Source: Promethearchaeota archaeon (GTDB taxonomy: Archaea > Asgardarchaeota > Lokiarchaeia > Sigyniarchaeales > SOKP01). Taken from it: a DNA stretch of 64,000 bases. The position numbers and the translations under genes were made by a program. The stretch lies in NCBI GenBank assembly GCA_030606485.1, contig JAUWGH010000007.1, forward strand, positions 131,320 through 195,319, in the 5' to 3' direction. The notes beneath the pieces are model-generated. The model saw only the letters and a program-made list of their open reading frames with translations. It had not been told where the DNA came from and did no database searches. Shown one piece after another: positions 8,650-16,992 of the stretch (position 1 is its first letter; the number at the start of each line of letters is the position of its first letter).

Positions 8650-9165
8650 ATGAATAATACAAATACAAACAAAAATGATAATTTAGTGAAAAAAATTTCC
8701 AAAATTATTCTCATTAATGAAAAAAAAATGATAAGGGAAAGAGATCTTATTGAAATGTGCTCAAATCTAGAAAATTTTAATGATATTATCAAAAAAGTAC
8801 ACAATAATCTAAAAAATATTGGATTTGAATTAGTGAAAACCTCGTACCTAGAAGAAAAATATTACATCTTGACAACTGAAGGTAAAGAAAAAGCCTTATC
8901 CCCTATTCATTATGGAATTCTCGCAATAATTATTGCTTTAAATAATGAAATAGGTGAAAATTTAAATTATTTCGAGTTAAAGAATATTCTAAAAGATGTA
9001 TGGGAAAATGTTGAATATTTAATAAAAAATAATTATTTAGCTCAAATAAAGAGTAGAGATTATCATCTAATTAAAATTACTCCTATAGGTAAAGGTGTTT
9101 TAAAAAACATAATTTCTGAAATTAATTTAAAAAAAATTTTAGAACTTTTTGAAAAGACAAATTAA
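8650..9165 (+). CDS. Tandem winged-helix protein, ScpB/KITE-like
   Basis: A 171-residue protein that reads as two consecutive winged-helix domains. The first (about 20-85) ends in a beta wing with YYILTTEGK. The second begins with LSPIHYGILAIIIAL, which closely resembles the start of the second winged helix of ScpB (usually LSxaaLExLAIIAY). It continues with a recognition-helix and wing pattern ending KITPIGKGVLK. KITE proteins (ScpB, Nse1/Nse3, MukE) are known partners of SMC complexes, and the preceding gene looks SMC-like, so a small SMC-type complex is an attractive inference. A transcription factor with two winged helices is the alternative. ATG 8650 follows GAGAAAGAG; a TTG at 8635 directly abuts the previous stop. 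It overlaps the convergent Sm-like gene by four bases. Confidence 0.7.
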   Translation: MNNTNTNKNDNLVKKISKIILINEKKMIRERDLIEMCSNLENFNDIIKKVHNNLKNIGFELVKTSYLEEKYYILTTEGKEKALSPIHYGILAIIIALNNEIGENLNYFELKNILKDVWENVEYLIKNNYLAQIKSRDYHLIKITPIGKGVLKNIISEINLKKILELFEKTN

Positions 9166-9602
9166 ATACTCTTACCTTCCTTAAGATCAAGAACAAATTG
9201 TTCAGAAATTTTCTGTATTCTTTCTGCTGAGGGTCCTTCCCCAATCACTTCGATTTCTCCATCTTGTTCCTTAACCTTTATTTTTCCATTTAAAATACTT
9301 ATTATCGATAATTCACTTTGATAATCAACATGTCCTTTAGGGAATATTTTAGCGATTCTATCTGCCAATGCTTCCATAGGAAACGGCTCTTCTTCCACTG
9401 TAATCATTCTCCATACACCTGAGTGAATAATAACCTTAGGTATTACTGCTCCTTTCTCGGTTTTAGCATTCTCAATTATAATATCACCAGAATCGGAAAC
9501 GCCTTTAAGAGTTCCCACGAAAAATTTATCATCAGTTATATGAATTTTTACAAGTCCATCCAATAGATTACCAAGTTCTTGATTATAATTTCTAAGCATC
9601 AT
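9162..9602 (-). CDS. Sm-like archaeal protein with C-terminal extension (SmAP3-like)
   Basis: A 146-residue protein. Residues 8-75 carry an Sm/LSm fold: a short N-terminal helix, then DGLVKIHITDDKFFVGTLKGVSDSGDIIIENA, listed here in part by its motifs (VKI, GTLKG, D-x-GDIII), and a second Sm strand around VIIHSGVWRMI. Residues 80-146 form an extra alpha/beta domain, as in the longer archaeal SmAP3 group. Archaeal Sm proteins form heptameric rings that bind U-rich RNA; the SmAP3 role is less clear. It is transcribed from the minus strand, convergent with the winged-helix gene, with a four-base overlap. Two AN1-finger membrane protein genes lie upstream on the same strand. Confidence 0.75.
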   Translation of the reverse strand: MMLRNYNQELGNLLDGLVKIHITDDKFFVGTLKGVSDSGDIIIENAKTEKGAVIPKVIIHSGVWRMITVEEEPFPMEALADRIAKIFPKGHVDYQSELSIISILNGKIKVKEQDGEIEVIGEGPSAERIQKISEQFVLDLKEGKSI

Positions 9603-9711
9603 AACAATTTATTCTAAGTTTTATTACAATTTATTCTTTTCTACTTTATCATATATCGAAAGGAAAGGTAGCCTCCCAAAATTCCTTCAAATACAGTGAA
9701 TTTCTAAAAAT

Positions 9712-10689
9712 TTAATCGAATTGTCGAAAACGAAATTTAGAATAGTATATCAAATATGATGCTAAAATTCCCCCCAACTCACTGCAATAGATAACTATGT
9801 ATATTGGACCATATAAAAATCCAAATATTAAACCAGGAATTAATCTTATTAAGACTAAGAATATTAATAGTATTTTTCCTGACATTTTTACTGGAAAAAA
9901 GAAAACTAATAATGTAAATTGCCTGTTCAAATTGGGAAATACAAGAAATGATATTATTCCTAAAATTGCGCTCCATCCTAATCCGATAGAATAATAAATG
10001 GAATCAATTTCATTTAAAGGATAAAGGGGCACTAATAGAAATCTAAATAAAAGAAAAATCAAACCAGCTAAAAGCCCAGAAAAAATATATAATCCCAATA
10101 ATAATTTGGTTCCGTACATTTGTTCAATAGTTCTAGCCATATTATATAGAAAAAAAATCATAATAAATAAAAAAAATATCCCAAAAAATCCCTCAGCATA
10201 AATAATAAAGAGAGCCGTAAAAAATGTATGATAATAATAATTTAAAACACCATATCCACTTAAATTTAGATATTGTGGTAAAAAAAGTGCTATAATGGAC
10301 ATTATAACAAGTGCTATTACGATAAAATTAGTTCCATTCATTTGGCTTGATCTCAAAAAGGAAATAGGTGTTGTTTTCATTCTTTTCTTGTGTTCTTTTT
10401 CTCTTTTTTTGAAAATCTTTCTTATCTCCTTCTCACTTAGATATTCACCTTCCTTATATAGTCTTTTTGGAGAAATCTCTTTTTTTAATGAAAATTCTCT
10501 GGAAGTAATTGGAACTTCACTAAATTTTGGTATATGTTTTAACTCAAAAGTACATTCATGATTCTCGGGTAAGCGATGATTTTTACAAAAGTAATTTCCG
10601 CAATATCTACATTTAAATGGAAGGAAAGAAATATTCTCGTCGCAATATGAGCATTTTACCAATTTTTTTCCACCATTTAAAGTACTCAT
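9712..10689 (-). CDS. AN1 zinc finger fused to a rhomboid-like membrane domain
   Basis: A 325-residue protein. The N terminus is a complete AN1 zinc finger: C13, C16, C27, C30, C35, H38, H44, C46 with normal AN1 spacing. A charged linker follows (about 55-115), then six or so membrane segments from about 120 to 315. The membrane part resembles rhomboid: IEQMYGTK after the second helix, and GWSAILG with Ser240 in the place of the catalytic serine. The last helix, however, has S-E-L-G-G (Glu304) where rhomboid proteases have a catalytic His before GG. The usual histidines of the second helix are also not visible. It may therefore be an inactive rhomboid of the iRhom or Derlin type. It is 15 bases downstream of the AN1-site-2 protease gene, so the two are probably co-transcribed. 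Confidence 0.75.
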   Translation of the reverse strand: MSTLNGGKKLVKCSYCDENISFLPFKCRYCGNYFCKNHRLPENHECTFELKHIPKFSEVPITSREFSLKKEISPKRLYKEGEYLSEKEIRKIFKKREKEHKKRMKTTPISFLRSSQMNGTNFIVIALVIMSIIALFLPQYLNLSGYGVLNYYYHTFFTALFIIYAEGFFGIFFLFIMIFFLYNMARTIEQMYGTKLLLGLYIFSGLLAGLIFLLFRFLLVPLYPLNEIDSIYYSIGLGWSAILGIISFLVFPNLNRQFTLLVFFFPVKMSGKILLIFLVLIRLIPGLIFGFLYGPIYIVIYCSELGGILASYLIYYSKFRFRQFD

Positions 10690-10704
10690 TAATATATTAT
10701 ATTA

Positions 10705-11688
10705 TTAACTACCAAAATATGCAAAATGAAGTTCCGGGGTATAAATTATACTAAACACAACAATTGCTAGTATCCCGAGAGCAACAACTAAAAATATCCA
10801 GACTTCCTTTTTCCACTTAAATATATTTGCTCCATCTAAAATACCTATTGGAATTAAATTAAAAAGCCCCAATTGTGCATTGAAAAATGCAGCTAAGGCA
10901 ACGAGCATATTTAAAGGATATATTGGAATAAATAATGATGATATAAATAAAATTAAGCCATAGATCAAGTTAACAAGCGGACCAGCCATTTTACATTTTC
11001 CTGTTCTGTCACTTATTTCTTCTAATCCCAATACAACTACAGCGCCGGGTAAAGCTAAACTGGGAAAATTTATCCCTCCCATTAATGTAAAAATACCCAT
11101 GATTAAACCAAATGATGTTATTACCATTCCAAATGTTAATAATCTAAACTTTGTTTGCATTTTATAATGTTTTGCAACTTGCCGATGACCTAATTCATGA
11201 AATAGAAAGGCTGTAGTATAAAAAAATGCTAAAATAAATATGGTCCAGAGTAAACCCGATTCAGCTAGTTCGCGACGGAAAAAGCTAATAAAACCAATTA
11301 CATAAATTAATGCCGCTCCGATGGCAAAATGAGTAAATTCCGACTTTTTTTGCCATAAAATTCCCGAAAATGTTATACCGGAATCAGGATCAAAAGCATT
11401 TTCTGGTATTTGACTCTCTTGATGATACCAAGTGAAACTTCCGTCTGTTCTGCCCCTATCATGAATACTTGAATCAGTGACAGAGGAACTATAAACAGGT
11501 TGAGGCTGAGACGGTTGTTGAGGCGTACTATATGAAACTGGGGGTGCCACTGAGGTCGTGTGAACCCCAATTATTGAAGTACAATCGTGCATTCGAGGTT
11601 CTAAATGATAGGAACAGTACTTATTATGGCATTTTTCACATTCAAAAACTTCTAGAAAATCAAGACCACAAAAGTCACAATTGGGCAT
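10705..11688 (-). CDS. AN1 zinc finger fused to site-2-type metalloprotease (M50)
   Basis: A 327-residue protein. An AN1 finger occupies residues 4-36 (C4, C7, C17, C20, C25, H28, H34, C36). A Pro/Ser/Gln-rich linker covers about 45-75. The membrane domain starts near 120 and carries HELGH at 164-168, the zinc-binding motif of M50 site-2 proteases, and LDG at 284-286 in NLIPIGILDGANIF, which supplies the third ligand Asp285. Family knowledge says such enzymes cut transmembrane helices. The AN1 finger suggests recruitment by ubiquitin-related or chaperone partners, which is inference. It forms a two-gene minus-strand unit with the AN1-rhomboid-like gene, so both products may act on the same membrane clients. 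Confidence 0.85.
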   Translation of the reverse strand: MPNCDFCGLDFLEVFECEKCHNKYCSYHLEPRMHDCTSIIGVHTTSVAPPVSYSTPQQPSQPQPVYSSSVTDSSIHDRGRTDGSFTWYHQESQIPENAFDPDSGITFSGILWQKKSEFTHFAIGAALIYVIGFISFFRRELAESGLLWTIFILAFFYTTAFLFHELGHRQVAKHYKMQTKFRLLTFGMVITSFGLIMGIFTLMGGINFPSLALPGAVVVLGLEEISDRTGKCKMAGPLVNLIYGLILFISSLFIPIYPLNMLVALAAFFNAQLGLFNLIPIGILDGANIFKWKKEVWIFLVVALGILAIVVFSIIYTPELHFAYFGS

Positions 11689-11861
11689 ATTAAATCATGT
11701 ACTTAAATACTATTAAATAATTCAAGGATATAATTATATAATTCTAAAATAATTAAAAGTATTAAATTTTATTTAGAATATTTAGTCCTTTAACATAAAA
11801 AATTTTATGTTTTTAATTGTGAAAATTTTAAAACTAGAAATATATCTAAAAATCCGAGGTT

Positions 11862-12035
11862 TTATTTCTCCAGATTTTGTTTTTTCCAAAAAGAAATAGC
11901 CTTATCTACAGTATTTTGAGATAATCCTAACTTTTTATTATATTTAATTGATTTTTTTGATTGAAATACGAGTTTGGATTTAAAAAATTGATCTTTTCTA
12001 AAGAAAATATCCCAATCGTAAACACTTTCAGTCAT
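11862..12035 (-). CDS. Small hypothetical protein, 57 aa
   Basis: An ATG-initiated frame of 57 codons. It encodes a basic protein with an aromatic N terminus (YDWDIFFRKD) and the helix pattern LGLSQNTVDKAISFWKK, which recalls a helix-turn-helix recognition region. It lies alone in the 760-base gap between the AN1 membrane gene and the zinc-ribbon gene. Amino-acid use is non-random for such AT-rich DNA (three Trp-containing or mixed aromatic motifs, balanced charges), which favours a real gene. No family is recognised. Confidence 0.5.
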   Translation of the reverse strand: MTESVYDWDIFFRKDQFFKSKLVFQSKKSIKYNKKLGLSQNTVDKAISFWKKQNLEK

Positions 12036-12286
12036 GTTGTAATATCTTTAGATATAATCTTAAAATTTTATATCAGTTAGATGGTTTAGTAATTTTTGAT
12101 TATATATTTAAAAAATCAAATAAGAAAAAATTTGAACTGAAATTTTTTGCTAAAACTTAGGAATTCAACCTATTAATTAGATATGTCTCTTTTTACTATT
12201 TAAACAAATTCAAATTATTAAAAAGCTTTATTAATTTAAAAGATCAAATACTTTCATAAGAATACAATAAAATCAATGTGTCTAAT

Positions 12287-12430
12287 ATGAGTAAAAATGA
12301 GGAAAAAGGTACAAGTAAAGAAGAAGTTGATAAAGAGCGAGAAAAATTAAAGGAACTTGATTTAGAGGATAAAAGTAAGGCAAGCTGGGATATATTGACT
12401 AAATTAACTAAGAAGAAAAAGGAAGATTAA
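12287..12430 (+). CDS. Small highly charged hypothetical protein, 47 aa
   Basis: An ATG-initiated frame of 47 codons. It encodes an acidic/basic protein dominated by Lys and Glu, with one Trp (KASWDILTKLTKK) and a lysine-rich end. It is convergent with the zinc-ribbon gene at 12452. The clean charge pattern and a TAA stop before the convergent gene make it a plausible short gene. No function can be suggested. Confidence 0.45.
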   Translation: MSKNEEKGTSKEEVDKEREKLKELDLEDKSKASWDILTKLTKKKKED

Positions 12431-12451
12431 TTTTATCAGTTTTTAAAAAAA

Positions 12452-12730
12452 TCATAATTTCTCTATTTTCATAGTTTTGGAACATTTTGGGCATATTTCG
12501 TCCTTTTCAGTTAATCTTACTTTAACAATAGTTTTCTGATATCCACATTTTTTATTCTGGCATTTTAATTTGAATTTTTGAAGCTTACCCAAAGGACTTT
12601 TTTTAATCAATATTTTCTTTTCATTAGATTTTGGCTCCTCATCCGCCGAATCTATTTTTACTTCTTTAATTTTTGGCAGTTTCTTTTTAGATTGTTCTTT
12701 TAACCACTTATCCAAGCTAATTTTAAACAC
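12452..12730 (-). CDS. Small zinc-ribbon protein
   Basis: A 92-residue protein. The first 50 residues are charged and probably flexible. The C-terminal part is a zinc ribbon with C57, C62, C80 and C83 (CQNKKC and CPKC pairs). The start codon is GTG at 12730. Single zinc ribbons of this kind occur in transcription factors, ribosomal proteins and RNA-modifying enzyme partners; nothing here decides among them. It ends a minus-strand pair with the radical-SAM gene 11 bases upstream, so it may be co-transcribed with it. Confidence 0.6.
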   Translation of the reverse strand: MFKISLDKWLKEQSKKKLPKIKEVKIDSADEEPKSNEKKILIKKSPLGKLQKFKLKCQNKKCGYQKTIVKVRLTEKDEICPKCSKTMKIEKL

Positions 12731-12741
12731 CTAAAATTTTA

Positions 12742-13488
12742 TCAAATTATTTGTTTATATCCAATTTCTCTGGCTCTTACATATATTTTATATGGTAAAT
12801 TTTCATAATTGTTCAATATATCTTTAATTTCTTCAAATGAAGGCTCCTCAAATAGCTCCCTATAATTTTCTCCAACACCATCTGAATATTGATATTGTTG
12901 AATAACATAATCCCCAGTGAAATTAATTTTTTTTAAATAATTCATAATACTTTTTAAATCATCTGGAGTATGTAATTTCTTTATATAAGTTGTTCTTATT
13001 TCAAATTGAATGTTTTTTGAACTTTGAACGATTTTTATTGTATCTTTTATTTTTTGAGGATCTAAATTTGTAATAATTATTTGTTTTAACCTATTGCCAT
13101 TTAATTCTAGTGGAGCTTTTAAATCTAATGCAATTCGATTAACGTAAGGCAATAACAATTTAATTATTTCTGGATGTGATCCGTTTGTATCTACACTAAC
13201 CAATTTCTTTATTTCTTTTAATATTTTACAGAGGGGTATAATATCTATTTGTAGAGTTGGTTCTCCTCCTGTTATAGAGACTCCATCAATTAAAAAATTT
13301 TTTTCTATTCTATTTCGTATTGAATTAATATTCCAATCCTCTCCAGCAGTAGGGTCTAATAACGGTTTATTATGGCAAAATTTACATTTGTAATTACATC
13401 CTATAGTAAAAATTACAGAAACAACCTTTTTAGGCCAATCTTTAGTGGATACATCAATAATTCCGCCTATTCTCAAAAAATCACTCAA
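12742..13488 (-). CDS. Radical-SAM activating enzyme (anaerobic ribonucleotide reductase activase-like)
   Basis: A 248-residue radical-SAM protein. It has the iron-sulfur motif CNYKCKFC at 31-38 (C-x3-C-x2-C), GGEP at 75-78 for SAM binding, and the start GGIIDVSTKDWP typical of NrdG/pyruvate-formate-lyase activases of the archaeal NrdG2 group. Such enzymes cleave S-adenosylmethionine to put a glycyl radical on a partner enzyme, here presumably anaerobic ribonucleotide reductase. No such partner is in this window. The enzyme implies an anaerobic lifestyle, consistent with the por genes at 48654-51740. It could also activate another glycyl-radical enzyme. Confidence 0.8.
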   Translation of the reverse strand: MSDFLRIGGIIDVSTKDWPKKVVSVIFTIGCNYKCKFCHNKPLLDPTAGEDWNINSIRNRIEKNFLIDGVSITGGEPTLQIDIIPLCKILKEIKKLVSVDTNGSHPEIIKLLLPYVNRIALDLKAPLELNGNRLKQIIITNLDPQKIKDTIKIVQSSKNIQFEIRTTYIKKLHTPDDLKSIMNYLKKINFTGDYVIQQYQYSDGVGENYRELFEEPSFEEIKDILNNYENLPYKIYVRAREIGYKQII

Positions 13489-13690
13489 CTATAGATTAAC
13501 TTTTTTTTCCTCATATGATATTCTGTTTAGTCTTTACTGATATTATTCCTTATGTTTATTCATATTTACCTTAATTAACTTGACAAGAATAACTGATAAA
13601 AATTTCCATGTTAATTTTAAAGTATCAATTAATTTATAAAAAATAATATAAAAAAATTAAAAAAATTCTTAATGCTCTAATATTTCCAAA

Positions 13691-14920
13691 TTAGAAAATT
13701 TGTTCTTTTCCTGCTACAAAACTATCTCGTAATTCAAAAAAGGCTTCTTTAGAAAATCTCTTATCTATAACTTCTTTTACTACATTTTCTATACGAGAAA
13801 AAGCCACATTTGCTGCAGGTATGATAGAAACACTATTTACCCAAGGGTCATTAATTGGTCTTCCAATTTGACTTAATAACTTTACATGTGCCTCAATAAC
13901 ATCCCCTTGACCGGTTTCGATAATGTCTCTCGCAACGTGATTTGCAAGAACATTATATATCTTACCCACATGATTAATTGGGTTTTTTCCTGCCACAGCC
14001 TCTAATGACATAGTTCTACATGGAGTTATTAAGCCATTACAGCGGTTCCCCCGCCCTACTTCACCATCATCGCCCGATTCTGCACTAGTTCCTGTGATAG
14101 TTAAATATAATATCTTCTTTTCTAAAATATCAGCCACATTTACTTGACAAGTTGCTTCTTTCTCTGGAATAATTTTGGCTGCTAAATCCAGAACTGCATC
14201 CTTAATTTGCTCACAATAATTAATGTATTCATTTGCATCGTTTATATATTTAGAAACCATAGCACAAGCTAAAGTAATACCAATTTTATTTTCAATTCGA
14301 TGACTCATAACTTTGATATCTTCCCCAGATGCTTTGCATTTGTCTTTAAACGCGTCAGAATTAATTAACCTTTCCACTTCAAGTGTTATTCTCTCACAAT
14401 CACTTAAAGGTGCATAACCTACACCAAAACTAGTGTCATTAGCCATCGGTATATGGTTCATAGAATCACTTTCATCAAAAAGCCCAGTTAAATCTAAAGA
14501 ACCTGGTCGAACAGCATGATCAAACTGGATATCTTTAGTAAAATCTAAATTTCTAAACGTATCTATAATAACTTGTCTAGAAGCATCTAAGCAGAGGGGT
14601 CCTATCGGAATATAATTCATTTTATTTCCAACCATAATTTGATTTATAGCTCTTCCAACAATCAAAAAATATTGTGGTTCTATTATTAAACCACCACCAA
14701 AAGTGGGCTTAGTAATTCCTCCAACCAGTGCAGCTTTATCCACATTATGATGATAATACCGATCAAAATTATCTAAATAATATTTACATAATGCTCTTGA
14801 TGAAGCTTCTGCAGCTGCATCGCAAACTGTATCAGGATGTCCCACTCCCTTTCTCTCTACGATTTCTGGAAACTCCGATTTCTCAATAGTATCTAACTTT
14901 GATAAATCAATCTTTAACAT
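13691..14920 (-). CDS. mat: S-adenosylmethionine synthetase, archaeal type
   Basis: A 409-residue protein of the archaeal MAT family, distinct in sequence from bacterial MetK. Characteristic motifs are [14 protein letters not shown] near residue 22, [11 protein letters not shown] near 67, and [11 protein letters not shown] near 283. Length is normal for the family and the ATG start is unambiguous. It makes S-adenosylmethionine from ATP and methionine. A TATA-like box sits about 30 bases upstream, so the transcript is probably short-leadered. It is divergent from the CARF-wHTH gene at 15112, sharing a 191-base control region that contains a perfect palindrome. Confidence 0.95.
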   Translation of the reverse strand: MLKIDLSKLDTIEKSEFPEIVERKGVGHPDTVCDAAAEASSRALCKYYLDNFDRYYHHNVDKAALVGGITKPTFGGGLIIEPQYFLIVGRAINQIMVGNKMNYIPIGPLCLDASRQVIIDTFRNLDFTKDIQFDHAVRPGSLDLTGLFDESDSMNHIPMANDTSFGVGYAPLSDCERITLEVERLINSDAFKDKCKASGEDIKVMSHRIENKIGITLACAMVSKYINDANEYINYCEQIKDAVLDLAAKIIPEKEATCQVNVADILEKKILYLTITGTSAESGDDGEVGRGNRCNGLITPCRTMSLEAVAGKNPINHVGKIYNVLANHVARDIIETGQGDVIEAHVKLLSQIGRPINDPWVNSVSIIPAANVAFSRIENVVKEVIDKRFSKEAFFELRDSFVAGKEQIF

Positions 14921-14940
14921 ATGTTAAACCATTTCTAATA

Positions 14941-14961
14941 GTATTTTTTTATATATAAAGC
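14941..14961 (-). promoter_or_regulatory. TATA box of the MAT gene
   Basis: On the minus strand this reads CTTTATATATAAAAAAATAC, a strong archaeal TATA element. Its centre lies about 30 bases before the MAT ATG, the distance expected for transcription starting at or close to the start codon. Confidence 0.6.
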
Positions 14962-15050
14962 AATTTAATCCATAAAATAAATTCTTTTCTGAAATTATTA
15001 AATCCGTTTTTAATAAACAAAAACACATTAAATTTAAAAACAAAAGATTC

Positions 15051-15072
15051 TATTAAGTTATTAAACTTAATA
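15051..15072. promoter_or_regulatory. Perfect 9-bp inverted repeat upstream of the CARF-wHTH gene
   Basis: TATTAAGTT, four spacer bases ATTA, then AACTTAATA: a perfect palindrome with nine-base arms. It ends 39 bases before the start of the CARF-wHTH gene and lies between two divergent genes. It has the geometry of an operator for a dimeric winged-helix protein, so autoregulation is a reasonable inference. A/T-rich composition raises the chance rate, but a nine-base arm containing a central G/C pair is less expected. Confidence 0.5.
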
Positions 15073-15111
15073 AATTACCTAGCTTAATTTTAAAAAAATA
15101 ATAAAATTACC

Positions 15112-15900
15112 TTGGTGAAAGCTATATTCGAAACACAAATTCATATTGTATTTAATGCTGACGAGGGAGAAAGAATAACTTTCCCGATAATAACTTCAAA
15201 ACCTAATAAGTTATACTATTTTAAGGCTGATCCATCAAAATTAAATGCTGCTGATATGTATGAATCCTTTTACAGAAAAAATTCTGAAGTTTTAAAAAAG
15301 GAAATTCCAACATTAGAAATAATAACAAATCTAATCGATTATACAGATTATTTTCAAATAATTCAAGAAATATCAAAAGTAGTCAGCAACGAAAGGGAGC
15401 AAAATCCTAACTGTAAAATTTATATTAATATTTCTGCTGGTTCTAAATTAACTGCAATTGCTTCAATAGAAGCGGCAAGGATATGGGATTTAGAAACCTA
15501 CTATCTCTATTCTCAAAAAATAAGTTTTGGTGGAGGTCCTAAGCATTCTGGCAAGATGGAATTCCTACCGATAAAAGGGTTCCCAATACAAAAACCCAGA
15601 GAAGATTTAATTAAAGTATTGAAAGTAATAGAAAAAATGATGGTTGGAGGTAAAAAATTTATATATAAAAAATATTTATTGAATGTTTTAAAAGATGAGG
15701 GATTGTTGCAATTAATCACAGAAAACCCTGATTTGAAAAAAAATAAATCAAGTGAATATATGGCTCTTAATCAAAGATATTTAAATCCATTAGAAAAAGC
15801 TTGGAAATTTATAAAAATATCTGATGACAAACGAAATAAAAAAATATTTCTTACTGATGAAGGCAAGGAGATATTAAAAATTTTTAAATATTATATATAG
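15112..15900 (+). CDS. CARF-like ligand-sensing winged-helix regulator
   Basis: A 262-residue protein. The first 150 residues form a Rossmann-like CARF domain. NISAGSK at 106-112 matches the N-[IV]-[ST]-[GA]-G-[TS]-K loop that binds cyclic oligoadenylate or related nucleotides in Csa3 and DUF6293-type regulators. Residues about 165-262 form a winged helix ending in KKIFLTDEGKEIL. Known relatives act either in type III CRISPR signalling or as metabolic regulators. No CRISPR array or cas gene is present in this window, so the ligand and target are open. The TTG start at 15112 is used; a GTG follows directly. It is divergent from MAT with a perfect palindrome in between. Confidence 0.75.
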   Translation: MVKAIFETQIHIVFNADEGERITFPIITSKPNKLYYFKADPSKLNAADMYESFYRKNSEVLKKEIPTLEIITNLIDYTDYFQIIQEISKVVSNEREQNPNCKIYINISAGSKLTAIASIEAARIWDLETYYLYSQKISFGGGPKHSGKMEFLPIKGFPIQKPREDLIKVLKVIEKMMVGGKKFIYKKYLLNVLKDEGLLQLITENPDLKKNKSSEYMALNQRYLNPLEKAWKFIKISDDKRNKKIFLTDEGKEILKIFKYYI

Positions 15901-15986
15901 TGTTTAAAATACTATAAATAAAATAAAATAAATAAGTGCTTTATATTAAATATACAGATAGAAAAAAGAGAGTAACTTTTATTTAA

Positions 15987-16991
15987 ATGAATGTTCCAAA
16001 TTTTTATTCAAATGTAATAACTCAATTAAAATTATTATTAGAAAATAATGGTTTCACAACTTATTTACTAAAATCACTTAAAGAAAAATTTTGTTTTGAC
16101 ATTCTTGCGAAAAATGATGCTTCTCTAATAGTTATAAAAATTATTTCTAATATTGATAATATTAGCGAAGATTTGCTGGATGAATTAAAGTTTTTTTCTA
16201 AAATTGTACAAGCAATTCCTATTATTATCGGAGAAAAAAATCGACGTTCAAAACTAGAGAATAATACTATTTATATAAGAAAAAATCTACCAATCATAAA
16301 TGTTGAAACTTTCAAGTTAATAATACACAATAAAGTTTTCCCCTATATCCTTGCAAAAAAAGGCGGAGGAACAATTTTCTTAGATGGAAATAGATTAAGA
16401 CTAATGCGAGAGGAAAAGGAAGTTTCTCGAAAAAACTTTTCTGACATGATTGGAATCACCAAAAGGTCATTATGTTCCTATGAAAGAGGAGTAATGAGAA
16501 CTTCAATTGAAACAGCAAATAAAATTCAAAAAATTTTTGACGATACAATTATAAGGAAAATTAATATATTTAATTGGAAATTTCAGGTTGACATTAACGA
16601 ATTTCTTGACCTGGATCAAGATAGGACTGAATTCCAAGAGCAATTAGAGGGTATTTTAAAAGATATTGGTTTTTTTACTTTCTGGGCCAAAGATAAGATT
16701 ATTCCATATGATCTTTTTATCACATCTAAAAATTTAAAATCATTTGAAAAAATTGATGATTTTTATCCTGTTTGTTTTTCAATTAATCAAACTCAGAAAG
16801 TTAATAAACCAAAAATAGTGGATTTAATAAAAATGTCTCAAATTTTACAGAAAAAATATCTTCATATTGTTGAATCTTACAAAACATCAAATTTGCCAGT
16901 TAATAAGATGCCAGTTATTCAAATAAAAGATCTTGAAAAAATAGATGACGAAGAAGAATTCAAAGAGTTTGTAAAGGAATTAAAATTATAA
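15987..16991 (+). CDS. Archaeal HTH transcriptional regulator (COG1395-like)
   Basis: A 334-residue protein. An N-terminal alpha/beta domain (1-125) resembles a nuclease-fold sensor domain. An Xre-type helix-turn-helix occupies about 137-184 (LRLMREEKEVSRKNFSDMIG, then SLCSYERG). A second alpha/beta domain follows to the end. This order is that of the archaeal putative HTH regulators grouped as COG1395. The stop codon is one base before the RNase HII start, so the two genes are probably co-transcribed. Its regulatory target is not evident from sequence. Confidence 0.8.
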   Translation: MNVPNFYSNVITQLKLLLENNGFTTYLLKSLKEKFCFDILAKNDASLIVIKIISNIDNISEDLLDELKFFSKIVQAIPIIIGEKNRRSKLENNTIYIRKNLPIINVETFKLIIHNKVFPYILAKKGGGTIFLDGNRLRLMREEKEVSRKNFSDMIGITKRSLCSYERGVMRTSIETANKIQKIFDDTIIRKINIFNWKFQVDINEFLDLDQDRTEFQEQLEGILKDIGFFTFWAKDKIIPYDLFITSKNLKSFEKIDDFYPVCFSINQTQKVNKPKIVDLIKMSQILQKKYLHIVESYKTSNLPVNKMPVIQIKDLEKIDDEEEFKEFVKELKL

Positions 16992-16992
16992 A

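Noticed and set aside
10295-10561. 88-codon plus-strand frame within the AN1-rhomboid-like gene
   Set aside because: It is antisense to a linker and membrane segment of a clear gene. Its hydrophobic sequence is the complement of that coding.
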